Origin: Chromera velia
Lineage: Eukaryota > Sar > Chromeraceae
Reading direction: 5' to 3'
DNA: 41,204 bases
Assembly: GCA_018398765.1 (NCBI GenBank)
Contig: JAHBMJ010000778.1
Location: 1-41,204 of the forward strand
The position numbers and the translations under genes were made by a program. The notes below the pieces were generated by a model, which saw nothing but the letters and a program-made list of their open reading frames with translations, did not search any database and was not told the origin of the DNA. Below, one piece after another: positions 23,358 to 34,670 of this stretch. Positions within the stretch are counted from its first letter, which is position 1; each line of letters opens with the position of its first letter.

Positions 23358-24145
23358 GCGTCTTGTCCAAGAATCAACTGTAACTAAGTTGCACAATTTG
23401 TTGTCTCAGAAACTCTCTGTGACTGACAAGTCTTTCAATTTAGCAGTCCCTCTCTCTCTGGAGCTACTTCTTCCAACGAACTGAAAAACTCTATATAGAC
23501 CTCTAAATCTTAAAAACTAACAAACCTTAACAAACCTATCATTAAAGTCTCGTAAACTCTCTTACAGGGAAAGACTGAAGGACAGGATGCATTGCATCTT
23601 CCCGCCCTTTTCATTGTTTATGCAGCCGTTTCATCTCATCATATTTTATAAGCATGCTGCTATTGCACATGATTGCAATTATTATGCAATTAATTCGACT
23701 TAATTAATTGTATGGAGATCGAAGCATGCACATGCTGCATGTATGTAGCTTGGCATGGCTCATCTATCGATGCGTATAGCGGCGGGCACTTCAGGTATGC
23801 ATGGCAGCTCTGACAACATAAACTATGACTGCAATTTTCTTTGATCGAGCCTAGTTTTTGAGCGTTAGAGCGATTCAAGAGTATTTTGTTAATAATACGG
23901 GATTCATCGGAATGCATAGCACAAGGATCATCCCCAATATGCATGCGGGGAGATGAAGAGGATCAAACAGAATCAATCGCCATGTATACGAATGCAATCT
24001 ATTTCACACTTCTGTTTCAAAAGAGGAGTTTGGTTTGCTGCGTGTTATCAATGCAGCTATATAGGTTAAGGATCATCATGAAGATGGTCAAAACTTTATA
24101 ATGATAGGTTATTCATACATATCTAGCTATCTTCAGCCACCGCAT
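23358..24145. other. Intergenic, no supported gene
   Basis: AT-rich sequence with many GCATGC/ATGCAT words (about 23640-24000). Only short open frames occur, none protein-like or flanked by consistent splice sites. Confidence 0.4.
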
Positions 24146-24149
24146 GCAC

Positions 24150-25560
24150 CCTTTAATAATGCACAAATCTTGCCTAGTTGTATGAGCATAATTAATGCCG
24201 TCTTCGATTCCCTGATATAATATCACGTGAATATCGCGTGGATCATTTCATAGATGATGCATGAGAATTTCGGAGCCTCGGAAAATCATTATAGCTTGAT
24301 ATGCATACATACATAGTTGCAAATTTAACATGGCAACATGCCGCAACACTGCATTACTGCAATGTGGTTTAACTTAGGAAGGTTCAAACAGTGTATGAAG
24401 AGGCCAGCTCATGCAAGCTCCATCAGACACGTTTCTTTCATTAATAAATGAAGTATATAAGACATCGCAAAACGGTCTGACGAGCCGATGTACAAAGGAC
24501 TTGTTTGATTTTCCGTTTATTCTAGATTCCGCATTGGGCCGAATCCAGTAGAGTCTGACTTCAGCCAGCAATTAAGAGCAAGAGATTCGGCTCATGAAAA
24601 CCGTGACCAGTGAGAGAATTAATGTGAAACCATTGGTACAAGCGCGCATGGAATTTAGTTTTTTAAAATCATGAAGCCCTCGTAGGCTTCTGTGCGACTC
24701 CGGTAGGATATTCTCGATACCCTCGGGACTTTGGAAAGTGGAGATGCCCGAACGCCAACAGAGGCATCAGTCTGCACGGGGAGACGTCAGTTTGAATTCT
24801 GCTACCCGTGCTCTCACAAAAAGTCTTAGACTCTCAAACTTCCTGTGTGCAGGTATTTTTGCGCTCTGAGTTTCCTTGGGCTCTGTACATTCCCGCTCAT
24901 AGCTTTCCTGCCGTGAGTCAGACTGTTACAGACTATTTTTCTGGCTGTGAAGCTTCAGATCGTCTGTCGTCGCGATCTTTCCTGAACAGACAATTTTTTT
25001 TACGGCACACAGAGACTTTCCGGCGAATATGAGAGCTTTGCTGCTTTCCGTCTTCGTTGTCTAGTTTTCGTTTTTTGGGCTTGACACAACGATCATGGGA
25101 ACTCCTGGCGTGGGCATGCTCCTGGCTGGAATTTCCTTGGCAATCGCGACGATATACTATCATCTGAACAATGCCTCCTTTCGGGCAATGCTGAGGTACG
25201 CAAGGGAGAGTCAGATGACCTTGAATAGTGATAGAAGACGACAATTTGTGTCCCCCTTATGGGTACTGCAGGCTAGAATTGAAGGCTTTCACCTGCCTTG
25301 TAGTGGTGAACATCGGATTTGAGGTCTGTCAGTGACAACGCGGTCTGATTCCTCAGAAGGAAAGAGTCCAGCCAATGGCTAGAGGATTTATGTTGCAGAT
25401 TCTGATTGCTTTCGGGATGGCTCTGGCTAGGGCTCTGGGTGTATCCAAAACATTTCTCTCCTTCGTTGAGGGCGATTTCAAAGGGTACCTACTGTCTGGA
25501 GTACTGGTAACCCTTATGATCTTCGCACAGCGCGAAGAGGAGAAACCAGCGTCGCCTGAG
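24150..25560 (+). pseudogene. Decayed, truncated copy of the polytopic membrane-protein gene at 32046-33331
   Basis: 24312-25560 aligns along its length with 31675-32945, including intron sequences and splice sites, so the copy arose from DNA and not from a processed mRNA. Counted in the frame of the intact gene, ATG 24671 is followed by stops TAG at 24683-24685 and 24704-24706, and by TAG at 25062-25064 in the third exon. Homology ends after the CCAGCGTCGCCT word at about 25557, so the 3' part of exon 5 and exon 6 are absent. There is also an indel before exon 5: about 19 bp lost near 25389 and 9 bp gained near 25430. About 35 of 39 base differences counted by eye from the ATG onward are C-to-T or G-to-A relative to the intact copy. 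The first 160 bp (24150-24310) instead match 28240-28400, upstream of the GT69 gene. Confidence 0.75.
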
Positions 25561-25763
25561 GGAACGAATCAATCAATGAATCAATCTTTCTATAAAACTA
25601 TAGTAGAAAAAACATGTACTCTATAGAGCGATTGGTATAGAGCTTTGTTTTTTATTCTTTTTCCTAGACTTACATTTTTCATCTATTTTTTATTTCAAAC
25701 TATTGACAGTCTATTGTGCGTTCGCTAATTAATGAATAACTGATTGAATGCATGGATGAATGA

Positions 25764-25892
25764 AGGATTCAAAGAAAGAAAGAAAGGGAGGAAGGACGGG
25801 AGGAAGGGAGGGAAGGAAGGGAGGGAAGGAAGGGAGGGAAGGAAAGGAAGGAAAGGAAGGAAAGGAAGGAAAGCAAGGGAGGAAGAAAGGCC
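25764..25892. repeat. GGAA/GGGA purine microsatellite
   Basis: Tandem AAGG, GGGAGGAA and GGAAAGGAA units, just downstream of the GT69 stop codon. The strand asymmetry produces long but meaningless open frames. Confidence 0.9.
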
Positions 25893-25980
25893 GCCGGTGG
25901 AGCCTTGTTCCCGACAGTCCATTTTAATGCAAGTCTTCCATTTATTGGCATGCATCATATTCTGAAATACATCGATCTAT

Positions 25981-28062
25981 TCAGAAAGGAGACAGCGTCC
26001 AGTCTTTCCACCATCGCTGAGGGTCTTCTTGTTCCTCTCCATGTTCCGTTTGCCACTTTGTGGGGTCGCAAGCAGCAGTCACGTTCATCCAACGGCCACC
26101 CCCCCCTCTGTCAGGAAACGCGCACCCAACCCTCTTCGGCAGTCGCAAGGTGAGAGGAGGGACTGTTCTCTGGAGGCACCTTTCAAATTCTTCAGGGTTA
26201 CTGCCAGGTATGGCAGCCTTCCCCCTGCACTCATTTGCAATTTGCTCAGCCTCCACTTGCAACCTCTTTTCCTCCTCTTCTAAGTCTCTGTCTTCCGTCA
26301 ACCCTGCTGGAGGTACGGCCCCCGGCGGTGGATAGTAGACAGTGCCCTTCAGGCTGCGTAAGAGGGTCATCAGGTCAATGAACTTGTGAGCGAATCGATA
26401 GAAACGGAAATTGTAGGCGACTTTCACTGCCGGATTGACAAGTACACGCCGTCTCCCCGCCTTCCACGCGTCAAGTCCAAAGAAGGTGCACTCACACTGA
26501 GGACACTCACACCGCTGGTCTCGCTCCCTCCGAAACCTCACGCCCACCTCTTTGAGAAGAGACAGGTCAAAGACTGCAACCCCATTCCAACAGGAGAGAA
26601 CCTGCACGAAGAATGACGAACGTAGAAAAAAATGAATCCGAATCTTTCCACCGCCTTTCCAATCCTCACTTTCTCTTGTTCACCAAAAAAAGCCTGCAGC
26701 TGTCGCATATGCAATTTCTTTGCTTCCTCGCATGCTTCGTTGCTCACTTCAAGACTAAGGCGGAACTAGAAAGAAAACCGACCTGAAAGGGAGCAAATTG
26801 TCGGATTGCTTCTGCCGTCGAATGCCGCAAGCTGTATGGCCACCAGCCTTCCATCCAATCCCCTGAGGTCTCTCTTGTCGCGAACCTGCCACACCGGGTC
26901 GAAGGGAAATCACTTCTTGCATGGTGTGAAGGGAACATTCTCATAGCATGAGGTCACACTACTCTTGGGTCTTTTTGAAGGGGAACTCGCCCAAAAAGAC
27001 CCCACAGTGAATAAACAGTACGCGGGGACAGAAATTTGTTTATGAGGAGCGAGAGCTGCGGAAAAGAAAAGAAAACAAAGGAGAGGAAAGGAATGTAAGG
27101 GGCGCCGAGACCCGACAGTGGAGTGTCGAAAGGAGAACAGGACAGACATAGTGGAAGAGCTCAGACAAAACTGAGTGGAAGTGGGTGAGGAGAGGCAAAG
27201 GAGAAGGGGCAAGCAATAGCAGCTTAAACGAAAGGGAGTGTGGACAAGAGTGGATCGATGTGCCAAGGAAGTAGACTTATCCCATTGCGAAAGGCGAACC
27301 CGTGGATACCCGCTTGCTCATAAGACACAAACTTGAAACCGACCTGTCGTAGAATTGGTAGTAGAAGTCCATGGGGCAAACGATATCGTAGCTCATGTCA
27401 GCAGTGGAGATGAGATGAACAAGATCCTCAGCTTCAAACCTGATGTCATTGAGGAAGATCACCTTCACCTTCCCCTCCCCTCTTTCGTTCTCTTTAAGGG
27501 GAAAATCATCGCTCAGAAGGGGGGCGAGTGCCCGATTGCGGTAGTCAACAAATTTTGCCATCCGATCAGACATCTTCCGCCACCCCTTCTGAAGATATGT
27601 GCTCGTGCCCTCTGCAGGGTCGGTGACGATTCTGTTCCAAATACCTCGTTCTGTAAGGACCTCGGCAAAGTCTCTCAAAAGGGTGGGGGTCTCGTCTTTT
27701 GACCCGTTCTCATAAATTGAAATCGCAACATTTTGGGGAGGAAGGTTAAGAAACTCTTCCCCAATCGTACGCAAAACTTGTGAAAGCAGGTACGGCAGCT
27801 CAACTTCGTTGTTGTGTACGTTGAGAACAAAGACTACAGACAAGCCAGCGCACAGCCCACTTCCGAACCGACAGAGTCCTGGAGTAAAACCCGGTCGATA
27901 CACCGGCTCAAGAAAAAACCAGTAGAAGACGGTGAACGAAAATACATACCAAACGCAGAGGCCCAGGAGGCACAGTCTATGGAGGGATCGTTTTGTGCGA
28001 TTCACGCTTGAGGACTCGATATCCAAAGACTCTAAGCTCGCGTTAACCACTCTCGATGTCAT
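25981..28062 (-). CDS. GT69-family (CAP59/CMT1-type) glycosyltransferase, three exons
   Basis: Exons on the minus strand: 28062-27344, 26885-26783, 26601-25981. Donors are both GTCGGT and acceptors GTGTGGCAG and CGTGCAG; phases 2 and 0 match. Product 480 residues. Residues about 25-50 form one hydrophobic anchor (LCLLGLCVWYVFSFT), so a type II Golgi/ER membrane protein is expected. The catalytic part shows family features: YENGSKDETP, VIFLNDIRFEAEDLV (the ND acidic motif), CPMDFYYQFYD, WWPYS, then VLSCWNGVAVFD, CECTFFGLDAW and VLVNPAVKVAYN. In fungi GT69 members are alpha-1,3-mannosyltransferases of capsule or glycan synthesis; donor and acceptor here are unknown. ATG 28062 was chosen because the frame upstream of it runs into a dispersed repeat (28235-28400). 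The frame is open to 28344, so a longer N-terminus is possible. Confidence 0.9.
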
Positions 28063-28234
28063 TGCGGTGATTGTCGCATAGAGTTCGACGCGCACTTTCA
28101 AATGCGTGGACAGCAAAGTGCCGTTTGAGGCACTTTCCTTGGCTCTGAGGTCAGGCTGGACGAAAGATGTCGAAAGGGCACTTCCATGCGCATACATACA
28201 TACAGAGAGAGTCTGAGTCTGAGGATGTCTCATC

Positions 28235-28400
28235 GATCGAGACAAACCTTGCCTAGATGCATGAGCAGAATGCCGTCTCCGATTCCCTATATATATATAT
28301 ATATAGCTGACATCATTAAATTCGTAGACGGTGGCGCGGTGCATGAGAATCTCGATCGGGGCCCCGGAAAGTCACTATAGCTCATGCATACATGCAGGAT
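28235..28400. repeat. Dispersed repeat shared with 24150-24310
   Basis: Shared words include CTTGCCTAG, ATGCCGTC, GATTCCCT, GCATGAGAAT and CATGCATACAT in the same order as at 24150-24310. The copy contains a (TA) microsatellite at about 28288-28304. It lies upstream of the GT69 start codon. Confidence 0.65.
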
Positions 28401-28705
28401 GCCACTCCAGTGGCATGCCGGGGCCCAGTAAAGCATAATCTAGACCGAAACCTATGCCGTATTCCACAACCATTAGGACAAAATAGGCTTGATCCGCCTA
28501 GATCCGCCCCTCATATATGAGGACGCGGCATGCATAATAAAAACCTCGATCATCATTAGGAACTATTCAAGTTATCTTCAGAATTTGATAAGTATGTTTA
28601 ATTTTTTACGTGGAGACCAGCTCCACAAACATAGTGTCCGTCAACTGTACAAAAAAGGATAACAAAGAGGGAAGCAAAGAGCAACCATGCATTTACAGAC
28701 CTGCA

Positions 28706-29319
28706 TCAACGCTCACAAAGAAACAAACAGAGAAGCACAAGAACGTACAAGAAGAAAGAACGAATAAGCGCTGACGAGTAGAAACAGAGAAGCAGACTGT
28801 AGATTGAGTAGGACACGCCTGCCCACCCACACCGGACCTGCCGGGAGGTCACGAAGACGATACGAGCCAAAAAAAGAAGACGCAAGACAGAAAAGAGAAA
28901 AGAAAAGAGAGCCAGGCTGTTACTTTCAGCTTTCAAGCACTCTTTTATATCAAGTGCGAAGGTCAGACGCGCGTGTACATGCAGAAGATCGACTTGAAGG
29001 TTGCGATGCGTGCCCCTCGCTCGCACGACTTCCGCACGCCCCAAATGGCCAAACAAACAAAGAAGAAAAATTTAGGGCCCCGCAAGTCGTGCAAACCGAA
29101 CTCGGAAGCTGGTACCCACAATTTGACCGTTGATTGCCATAGTGCAGCCGGATTGTACAAGCCAGACGTTGCCGGTAAACAAGGTATCACATCCATCAAG
29201 CTGCATTGTATGCCTTCTTCTGTACGATACATCAAACGAAGCATCTTTGAAAGCCCGCCGATGAGACTCTTTTTCGCAAGAGTCGAAACGGCTGTCCGGG
29301 TAGCATAAAAGACAGACAC
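28706..29319 (-). other. Possible unrecognised exon(s), low support
   Basis: A minus-strand open frame from ATG 29319 to 28963 (118 codons) begins MSVFYATRTAVSTL and includes CSLMDVIPCLPATSG. A plus-strand frame of 111 codons covers the same DNA (28973-29308). Only one, if either, can be real. Neither matches a family I recognise and no consistent splice sites tie them to neighbours. Confidence 0.2.
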
Positions 29320-29985
29320 AGAGATGCATGAGCAAACCTTTAAACTTTGAGTGTGAGCATAGAGTGCAGTAGGAACTAGAGTAGGAACAAGCAGATCTCT
29401 ACTTATACAACCACTTCATAGAAGAGAATTATTTCAAAATTTTGTAAATTGATTGAACGTGATATGCATGGAGAGGGATACTGAAATTAACTCAAATCAA
29501 CTAAACATATACTAAAATTGCTTAATATTTTTTTCTTTTTATCTTCGATCGCTTCTATATATTCAGCCATAAATCTAGCCGTAAATATTCTGACATTCAT
29601 TAAGTTTTTCTAATCAATGAGCAAGGTAGAGCCTATAGACAGAACAAGGATTTTGCCTATAGTAATTTTCCATATAAAAGTGAATTCAGAATATATTGTT
29701 ACGACGAATATGTTAGAAAATTCTATCTGACAAAGTCTTTGTTATTGTCTCAGTGTTCTTGCAATATAAACTTCCAGAAAAACTTGATCCTTCCAATGAC
29801 TGCGTTTTCTACATTTTAGGAACAAAACGTTCTTCATCTAGCTAGGAACAGCCAGTATCCAAGAATATGAAAGCAGAAAAGAGAACCATAAAAATGAAAG
29901 TGGAGCAGACATAATACACGCAGAGAGAGAAGAAAGATGAAGATTGATATGTCATTATGTGAATGGACACGGAAGATGAAAGTGA
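29320..29985. other. AT-rich intergenic stretch
   Basis: No coding frame, tRNA-like fold or repeat with support was found. 28401-28705 upstream is likewise without a gene. Confidence 0.4.
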
Positions 29986-29989
29986 AGCT

Positions 29990-31080
29990 GACCTTCTCCA
30001 AGCAGACAGGCTGGCAGACAGGAAAGATTGATAAAACTGGAGAGGCCGTCATATACGCAGGCAGGAAAAATGGTAGGAACTGGAGAGTCCATCATGCAAG
30101 CAGGCAAGACGGATGGAAGCGGAGGAAAGTGGAAACTCATCGTGCATGCAGACAGGGAAGATGGAAACTAAGAAGACGTCATACAAACCAACAGGAAACA
30201 TGGGAGCGGAAAAGCTTTCATGCAAGTCGACAGGAAAGATGAAAGTGGGAGACGCCGTCATATACGCAGGTAGGAAAGATGAAAGCGGCGAGCCCTCATA
30301 CAAGCAGGCCAGACGAAAGTAGGGAGTCGTCAAGCAAGCAGACAGGGAGGCTGAGTGTGGAGAGGCTGTCATAAAAGTGGACAGGAAAAAGGGAAGCCAG
30401 AAGCCTTCATGCAAGTTGACAGGAAATATTGATGAAACGGGAGAGGCCGTCATACATGCAAGCAGCCAGGAAAGATGGAAGTGGAGAGCCGTCTTCAAGC
30501 AGACAAGACAGACAAAAGTGGTAAGTCATCGTGCAAGCAGATACAGAAGATAGAACCTGAGCAGACGTCATGCAAACCGACAGGAAACATGGAAGCGAAG
30601 AAGCTGTCATGCAAGCCGACAGGAAATATTGATAAAACGGGAGAGGTCATCATACACGTAGGTAGGAAAGATGGAAGTGGAGAGCCGTCTTCAAGCAGGC
30701 AAGACAGGCAAAAGGAGAGTCGCCATGCAAGCAGACAGGGAGGGTGAAAGTGGAGTGACTGTCATGAGAACCGACTGGAAAAACGGAAGCCAGAGGCCTT
30801 CATGCAAGTTGACAGGAAATATTGATCAAACAGGAGAGGCCGTCTTCCATGCAGGCAGCTAGGAAAGGTGGAAGTGCAGAAAGACGTCATGCATGCAAAC
30901 AAGCAAGTCTTACTAGACAGAAGAAAGTAGAGAGCCATCAGGCAAATAAACAGGAAAGATGGAAGCTGAGAAGACTTCATGCAAGCACTCAAGGAAGTTG
31001 AAAGTGGCGAGGCCGTCATGCAAACAGATAAAAACCTGGAAGTGGAGAGGCCGTCATTCAAGCGGGAAAGATGAAAAGAA
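29990..31080. repeat. Degenerate minisatellite with a ~40-bp period
   Basis: About 25 diverged units of the type GACAGGAAAGATGGAAGTGG followed by AGAGGCCGTCATGCAAGCA. The landmark CGTCAT/TTCATGCAAG recurs at about 30047, 30088, 30137, 30177, 30216, 30257, 30297, 30367, 30407 and 30449, with intervals near 40. Higher-order similarity is visible: the block near 30417-30530 resembles 30617-30720. Because units are not multiples of three and are diverged, open frames on both strands are broken into pieces, which argues against a repeat protein. Confidence 0.85.
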
Positions 31081-31674
31081 AGGCGAAAGAACGTCTGCGT
31101 GTCTATCTTCATATAGGATCCCTGGGCTGAAGATTTGATACTCTCACTACGTGTCCAGACAGATGCTTGACTTGACTGTACAGAGTTTATGACTGCACTG
31201 ATTCTCGTTACTAGCAAGGTCAGTCAAAAAGCTGCATCCACAAACGCGGGATGGCCTGCGGATTTGAACTTACTGGTGGGCTTGCCACCTCCATCTAGTC
31301 CCGATAGAAGCATATATATGCTGCTACGTTTCCCCCATACCTGTTCTTTTTTACCGATGTTCGTGCATCGAAGATCCTTAATTAAACGTATATATTAACC
31401 GTGGGCATAGTGGGTCACATCGAACGTTGCATGCGTGCGTCAGTTTTGGTCCCGCACATGTTGTTTGAGGGGCACGTTTGTGTGTTGGCGCAGGGATTGT
31501 TTTTCTGCGACCGTTCGCACGGAGCCGGGATGACGGATGGGTGTCGAGACTGGGTGAGCTCCCGCGTTTCACGTTGACCAAGGTCGCGGCGGTGTACAGA
31601 TCTATAGACAAGAACCGAGGCCCTGGGCCCCGGCATGTCGCGCGCGCATGCACTCACCACACGCGCTGCATGAA

Positions 31675-32045
31675 AAGTTGCAAATTTAACGCTGCAACAT
31701 GCTGCAACACGTACTGCATCACTGCAATGTGGTTTAACTTGAGAAGCTTCGAACACTGCATATATATATGAGGTGGCAGACCAGCTGGCTCATGCAGGTT
31801 CCATCAGGCACGTTTCTTCAATTAATGAATGGAGCACACAAAACATCGCAAAACGGCCTGACGAGCCGATGTGCAAAGGGCCGCTTGATTTTCCGTTCAT
31901 TCTGGATTCCGCGTCGGGCCGAATTGAATCAGCAGACTTCAGCCATCAATTCAGGGCAAGAGACTCGGCTCGTGAAAACCGTGACCAGTGAGAGAATTAA
32001 TATGAAACCACTGGCAGAAGCGGGCACGGACTTTGGTTTTTGGAT
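31675..32045 (+). promoter_or_regulatory. Conserved 5' flank of the membrane-protein gene
   Basis: Shared with 24312-24670 in the decayed copy, starting at AGTTGCAAATTTAAC. Homology covers about 370 bp upstream of the start codon. This marks the region duplicated with the gene and presumably its promoter. The sequence contains a TATATATAT run near 31759-31768. No firm core element can be named. Confidence 0.4.
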
Positions 32046-33331
32046 ATGAAGCCCTCGTGGGCTTCTGTGCGACTCCGGCAGGATGTTCTCGATACCCTCG
32101 GGACTTTGGAAAGTGGAGATGCCCGAACGCCAACAGAGGCGTCAGTCTGCACGGGGAGGCGTCAGTTTGAATTCTGCTGCCCGTGCTCTCACAAAAAGTC
32201 TTAGACTCTCAAACTTCCTATGCGCAGGTATTTTTGCGCTCTGAGTTTCCTTGGGCTCTGTACATTCCCGCTCATAGCTTTCCTGCCGTGAGTCAGACTG
32301 TCACAGACTATTTTTCTGGCTGTGAAGCTTCAGATCGTCTGTCGTCGCGATCTGTCCCGAACAGACAATTTTCTTCGCGGCACGCAGAGACTTTCCGGCG
32401 GACACGAGAGCTTTGCTGCTTTCCGTCTTCGTTGTCCAGTTTTCGTTTTTTGGGCTTGGCACAACGATCCTGGGAACTCCTGGCGTGGGCATGCTCCTGG
32501 CTGGAATTTCCTTGGCAATCGCGACGATATACTATCATCTGAACAATGCCTCCTTTCGGGCAATGCTGAGGTGCGCAAGGGAGAGTCAGATGACCTTGAA
32601 TAGTGACAGAAGACGACGATTTGTGTCCCCCTTATGGGCACTGCAGGCCAGAACTGAAGGCTTTCGCCTGCCTCGTAGTGGCGAACATCGGATTTGAGGT
32701 CTGTCAGTGAGAACGCGGTCTGATTCCTCAGAAGGAAAGAGTCCAGCCAATGGCTGGAGGATTTACGCTTCTCTCAGTTCTCTGGCCCTTCTGCAGATTC
32801 TGATTGCTTTCGCGACGGCTCTGGGTGCGTCCAGAACATTTCTCTCCTTCGTTGAGGGCGATTTCAAAGGGTACCTGCTGTCTGGAGTGCTGGCAACCCT
32901 TGTGATCTTCGCACAGCGCGAAGAGGAGAAACCAGCGTCGCCTCAGATGACGCTTTCAATTAGCATCGTTTCAATGTCAGTGCGGCTTTCAGGAAGACTC
33001 CTTTGTTCCTTTTCAAGCATGAGAGTCAAAAATCAATCCTTTGCGTCCAGATACGGAGCAGCATCTTCTGTGGCCTACATTGGAGAATTTACGGGTCTGC
33101 TGCCTGGAACCCAGCTGCACTTCGTAGAGGTGAGAGAGACACTCAGTCTGTGGCTCAGCTGTTTATCAAACAATGGCTTTGAAATCGAAGCCATGTGTTT
33201 TTCTGCAGTTCTTTACGTTCAGCTATGCCCTTCACTGGCCTCTGATTGCTCAAATGGCTTTCCCTCTGGTCTTCATCGCGAAGTCGGCTGCATCTTTTTT
33301 CTGCCTTCGCGGGAAGCTGGAAATTGATTAA
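32046..33331 (+). CDS. Polytopic membrane protein of unknown function, six exons
   Basis: Exons 32046-32140, 32228-32287, 32334-32570, 32647-32698, 32797-33129 and 33209-33331. All six are bounded by GT and AG (donors GTCAGT, GTGAGT, GTGCGC, GTCTGT, GTGAGA; acceptors mostly GCAG/TTCAG), phases 2, 2, 2, 0, 0 match, and the sum is exactly 300 codons (299 residues plus TAA). One join could be different: exon 5 carries a polar stretch that may hide a further intron. Hydrophobic segments are YFCALSFLGLCTFPLIAF, a pair around LLLSVFVVQFSFFGLG and MLLAGISLAIATIYY, FACLVVANIGFEILIAF, YLLSGVLATLVIFA and a C-terminal pair (ALHWPLIAQMAFPLVFIA), about seven membrane spans. I do not recognise the family. 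A decayed copy lies 7.4 kb upstream. Confidence 0.6.
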
Positions 33332-34670
33332 ATTTGGAGGGATGCCCTTTCAGCTTTGAGCTGAATGCTGGTAGTGGCGCAGTATGAAGTCTGTGGTCAT
33401 CTCTGCCCTAGCAGCCCTACAGATCGTATTTATATTGATGGTACTTCCGGTAGAAGTTGAACTTGAATCTTGTTTACAAAACTCTAACAAAGAATATTTA
33501 CAAACTTCTGATAATCTTTTATACGTTGTATAACAATGTAATAATATTTGTCAAAGATCATTAACACATATTTTTATTAAAATTTTTGTATCTTAGTTTT
33601 TATAAATTCTACTTAATCGAAGTTAATCCGAATCAAATCAGAATGGTCAAAATTGATTTAAAAATCTATCAGGGTTTTAGTACGTTATTCTTTGTAATTA
33701 AATCTATATATAGGTCTATTCTAGCTATTTCTTAGAATATATAGCTTCATAAGAGATATGTTTATATACTTTAATAATATATTTTCTAGGACATATTTCA
33801 AAGTTTGTTGACCAATGACTATATTATGAGCTAAATTAAGCTAGATCATAAGTTTTTTACACCCACTAGTTTTGTTATGTGTTTTGATATACGTTTTGGC
33901 ACTGTTTTGATTAATAAAACAGAACAAAAACGTGTTAGCTATATACTAGTGTGTTATCATCTAGGTTATTATATTGCTGCTGTCCTAGCCGCCATCAAAG
34001 CTAGTCGGAATCAAAGTTTATTACCTAGTTTATTACTAAATTCAGTATTGTCACTGCTGTATCTATATAAGTTTTTTATGGTATTAATTTTGGTTGTTCT
34101 TTTAAATTATCGCATGCACCAGGGCTATAACGTGCGTGATACCGCGTTGTAAGCAGCATTCATTTTCTAATCTTGCTGTGAGTTGAATTATCTGTTTTAG
34201 TCTGTATACTACTAGTTCTACTGCTTAGTAGAAATTTTCACTGTTATTTGCTAGACAGTGCCATTTTTACGAACGCTTGCGTGTTTGTATTTCCCCGCTG
34301 CTCATCCCAGCAGTTCTTACACCTTTTGGCACCTTCTCTAGAACATTTTTTGGTATAGAACCAAAGTTGTTGGTTGGCCAAAGGTTCAGAGTCCCTTTGA
34401 ATTCGAAAATCTGCTTCAGACCGAAAAAAGCTCGAGCGTCACCTGATCTTTTGTGAAGTAGTGGCCATAGAGTCCGATGACTGAGATGACTGGGGCGACT
34501 GAGGTTTGTCTGGAAAGGTCGAAATGCTGCGTGCACCTCGATTCTTTTTGTTCGTGGTGTCTTTGTCGGTACTGTCCAATCCCCAGTTAGTAAATCTGTG
34601 ATGACTCTTTTATACATCAAATGACGGAGGATGAAACAGATTGAAAGCTGTATAAATCTCTTGTCATGCA
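33332..34670. other. AT-rich intergenic region and TMEM151-like gene 3' flank
   Basis: 33450-34260 is strongly AT-rich and holds only compositional open frames. 34267-34670 carries a minus-strand frame immediately after the stop of the TMEM151-like gene; it is read as 3' UTR or flank because it resembles no protein. Confidence 0.4.

Noticed and set aside
24312-25560. LTR or retrogene explanation for the two copies
   Set aside because: The copy keeps intron sequences, so it is not a processed retrogene, and no terminal repeats, reverse transcriptase or primer-binding site were seen.
26840-26900. Apparent frameshift in the GT69 gene (VWQVRDKRDLRG in one frame, WWPYS in the next)
   Set aside because: Placing the acceptor at GTGTGGCAG (exon start 26885) gives one continuous frame through TRETSGDWM into WWPYS with the right phase, so no frameshift is needed.
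30049-30862. Repeat protein encoded by the minisatellite
   Set aside because: Frames on both strands are broken by stops and by units that are not multiples of three.
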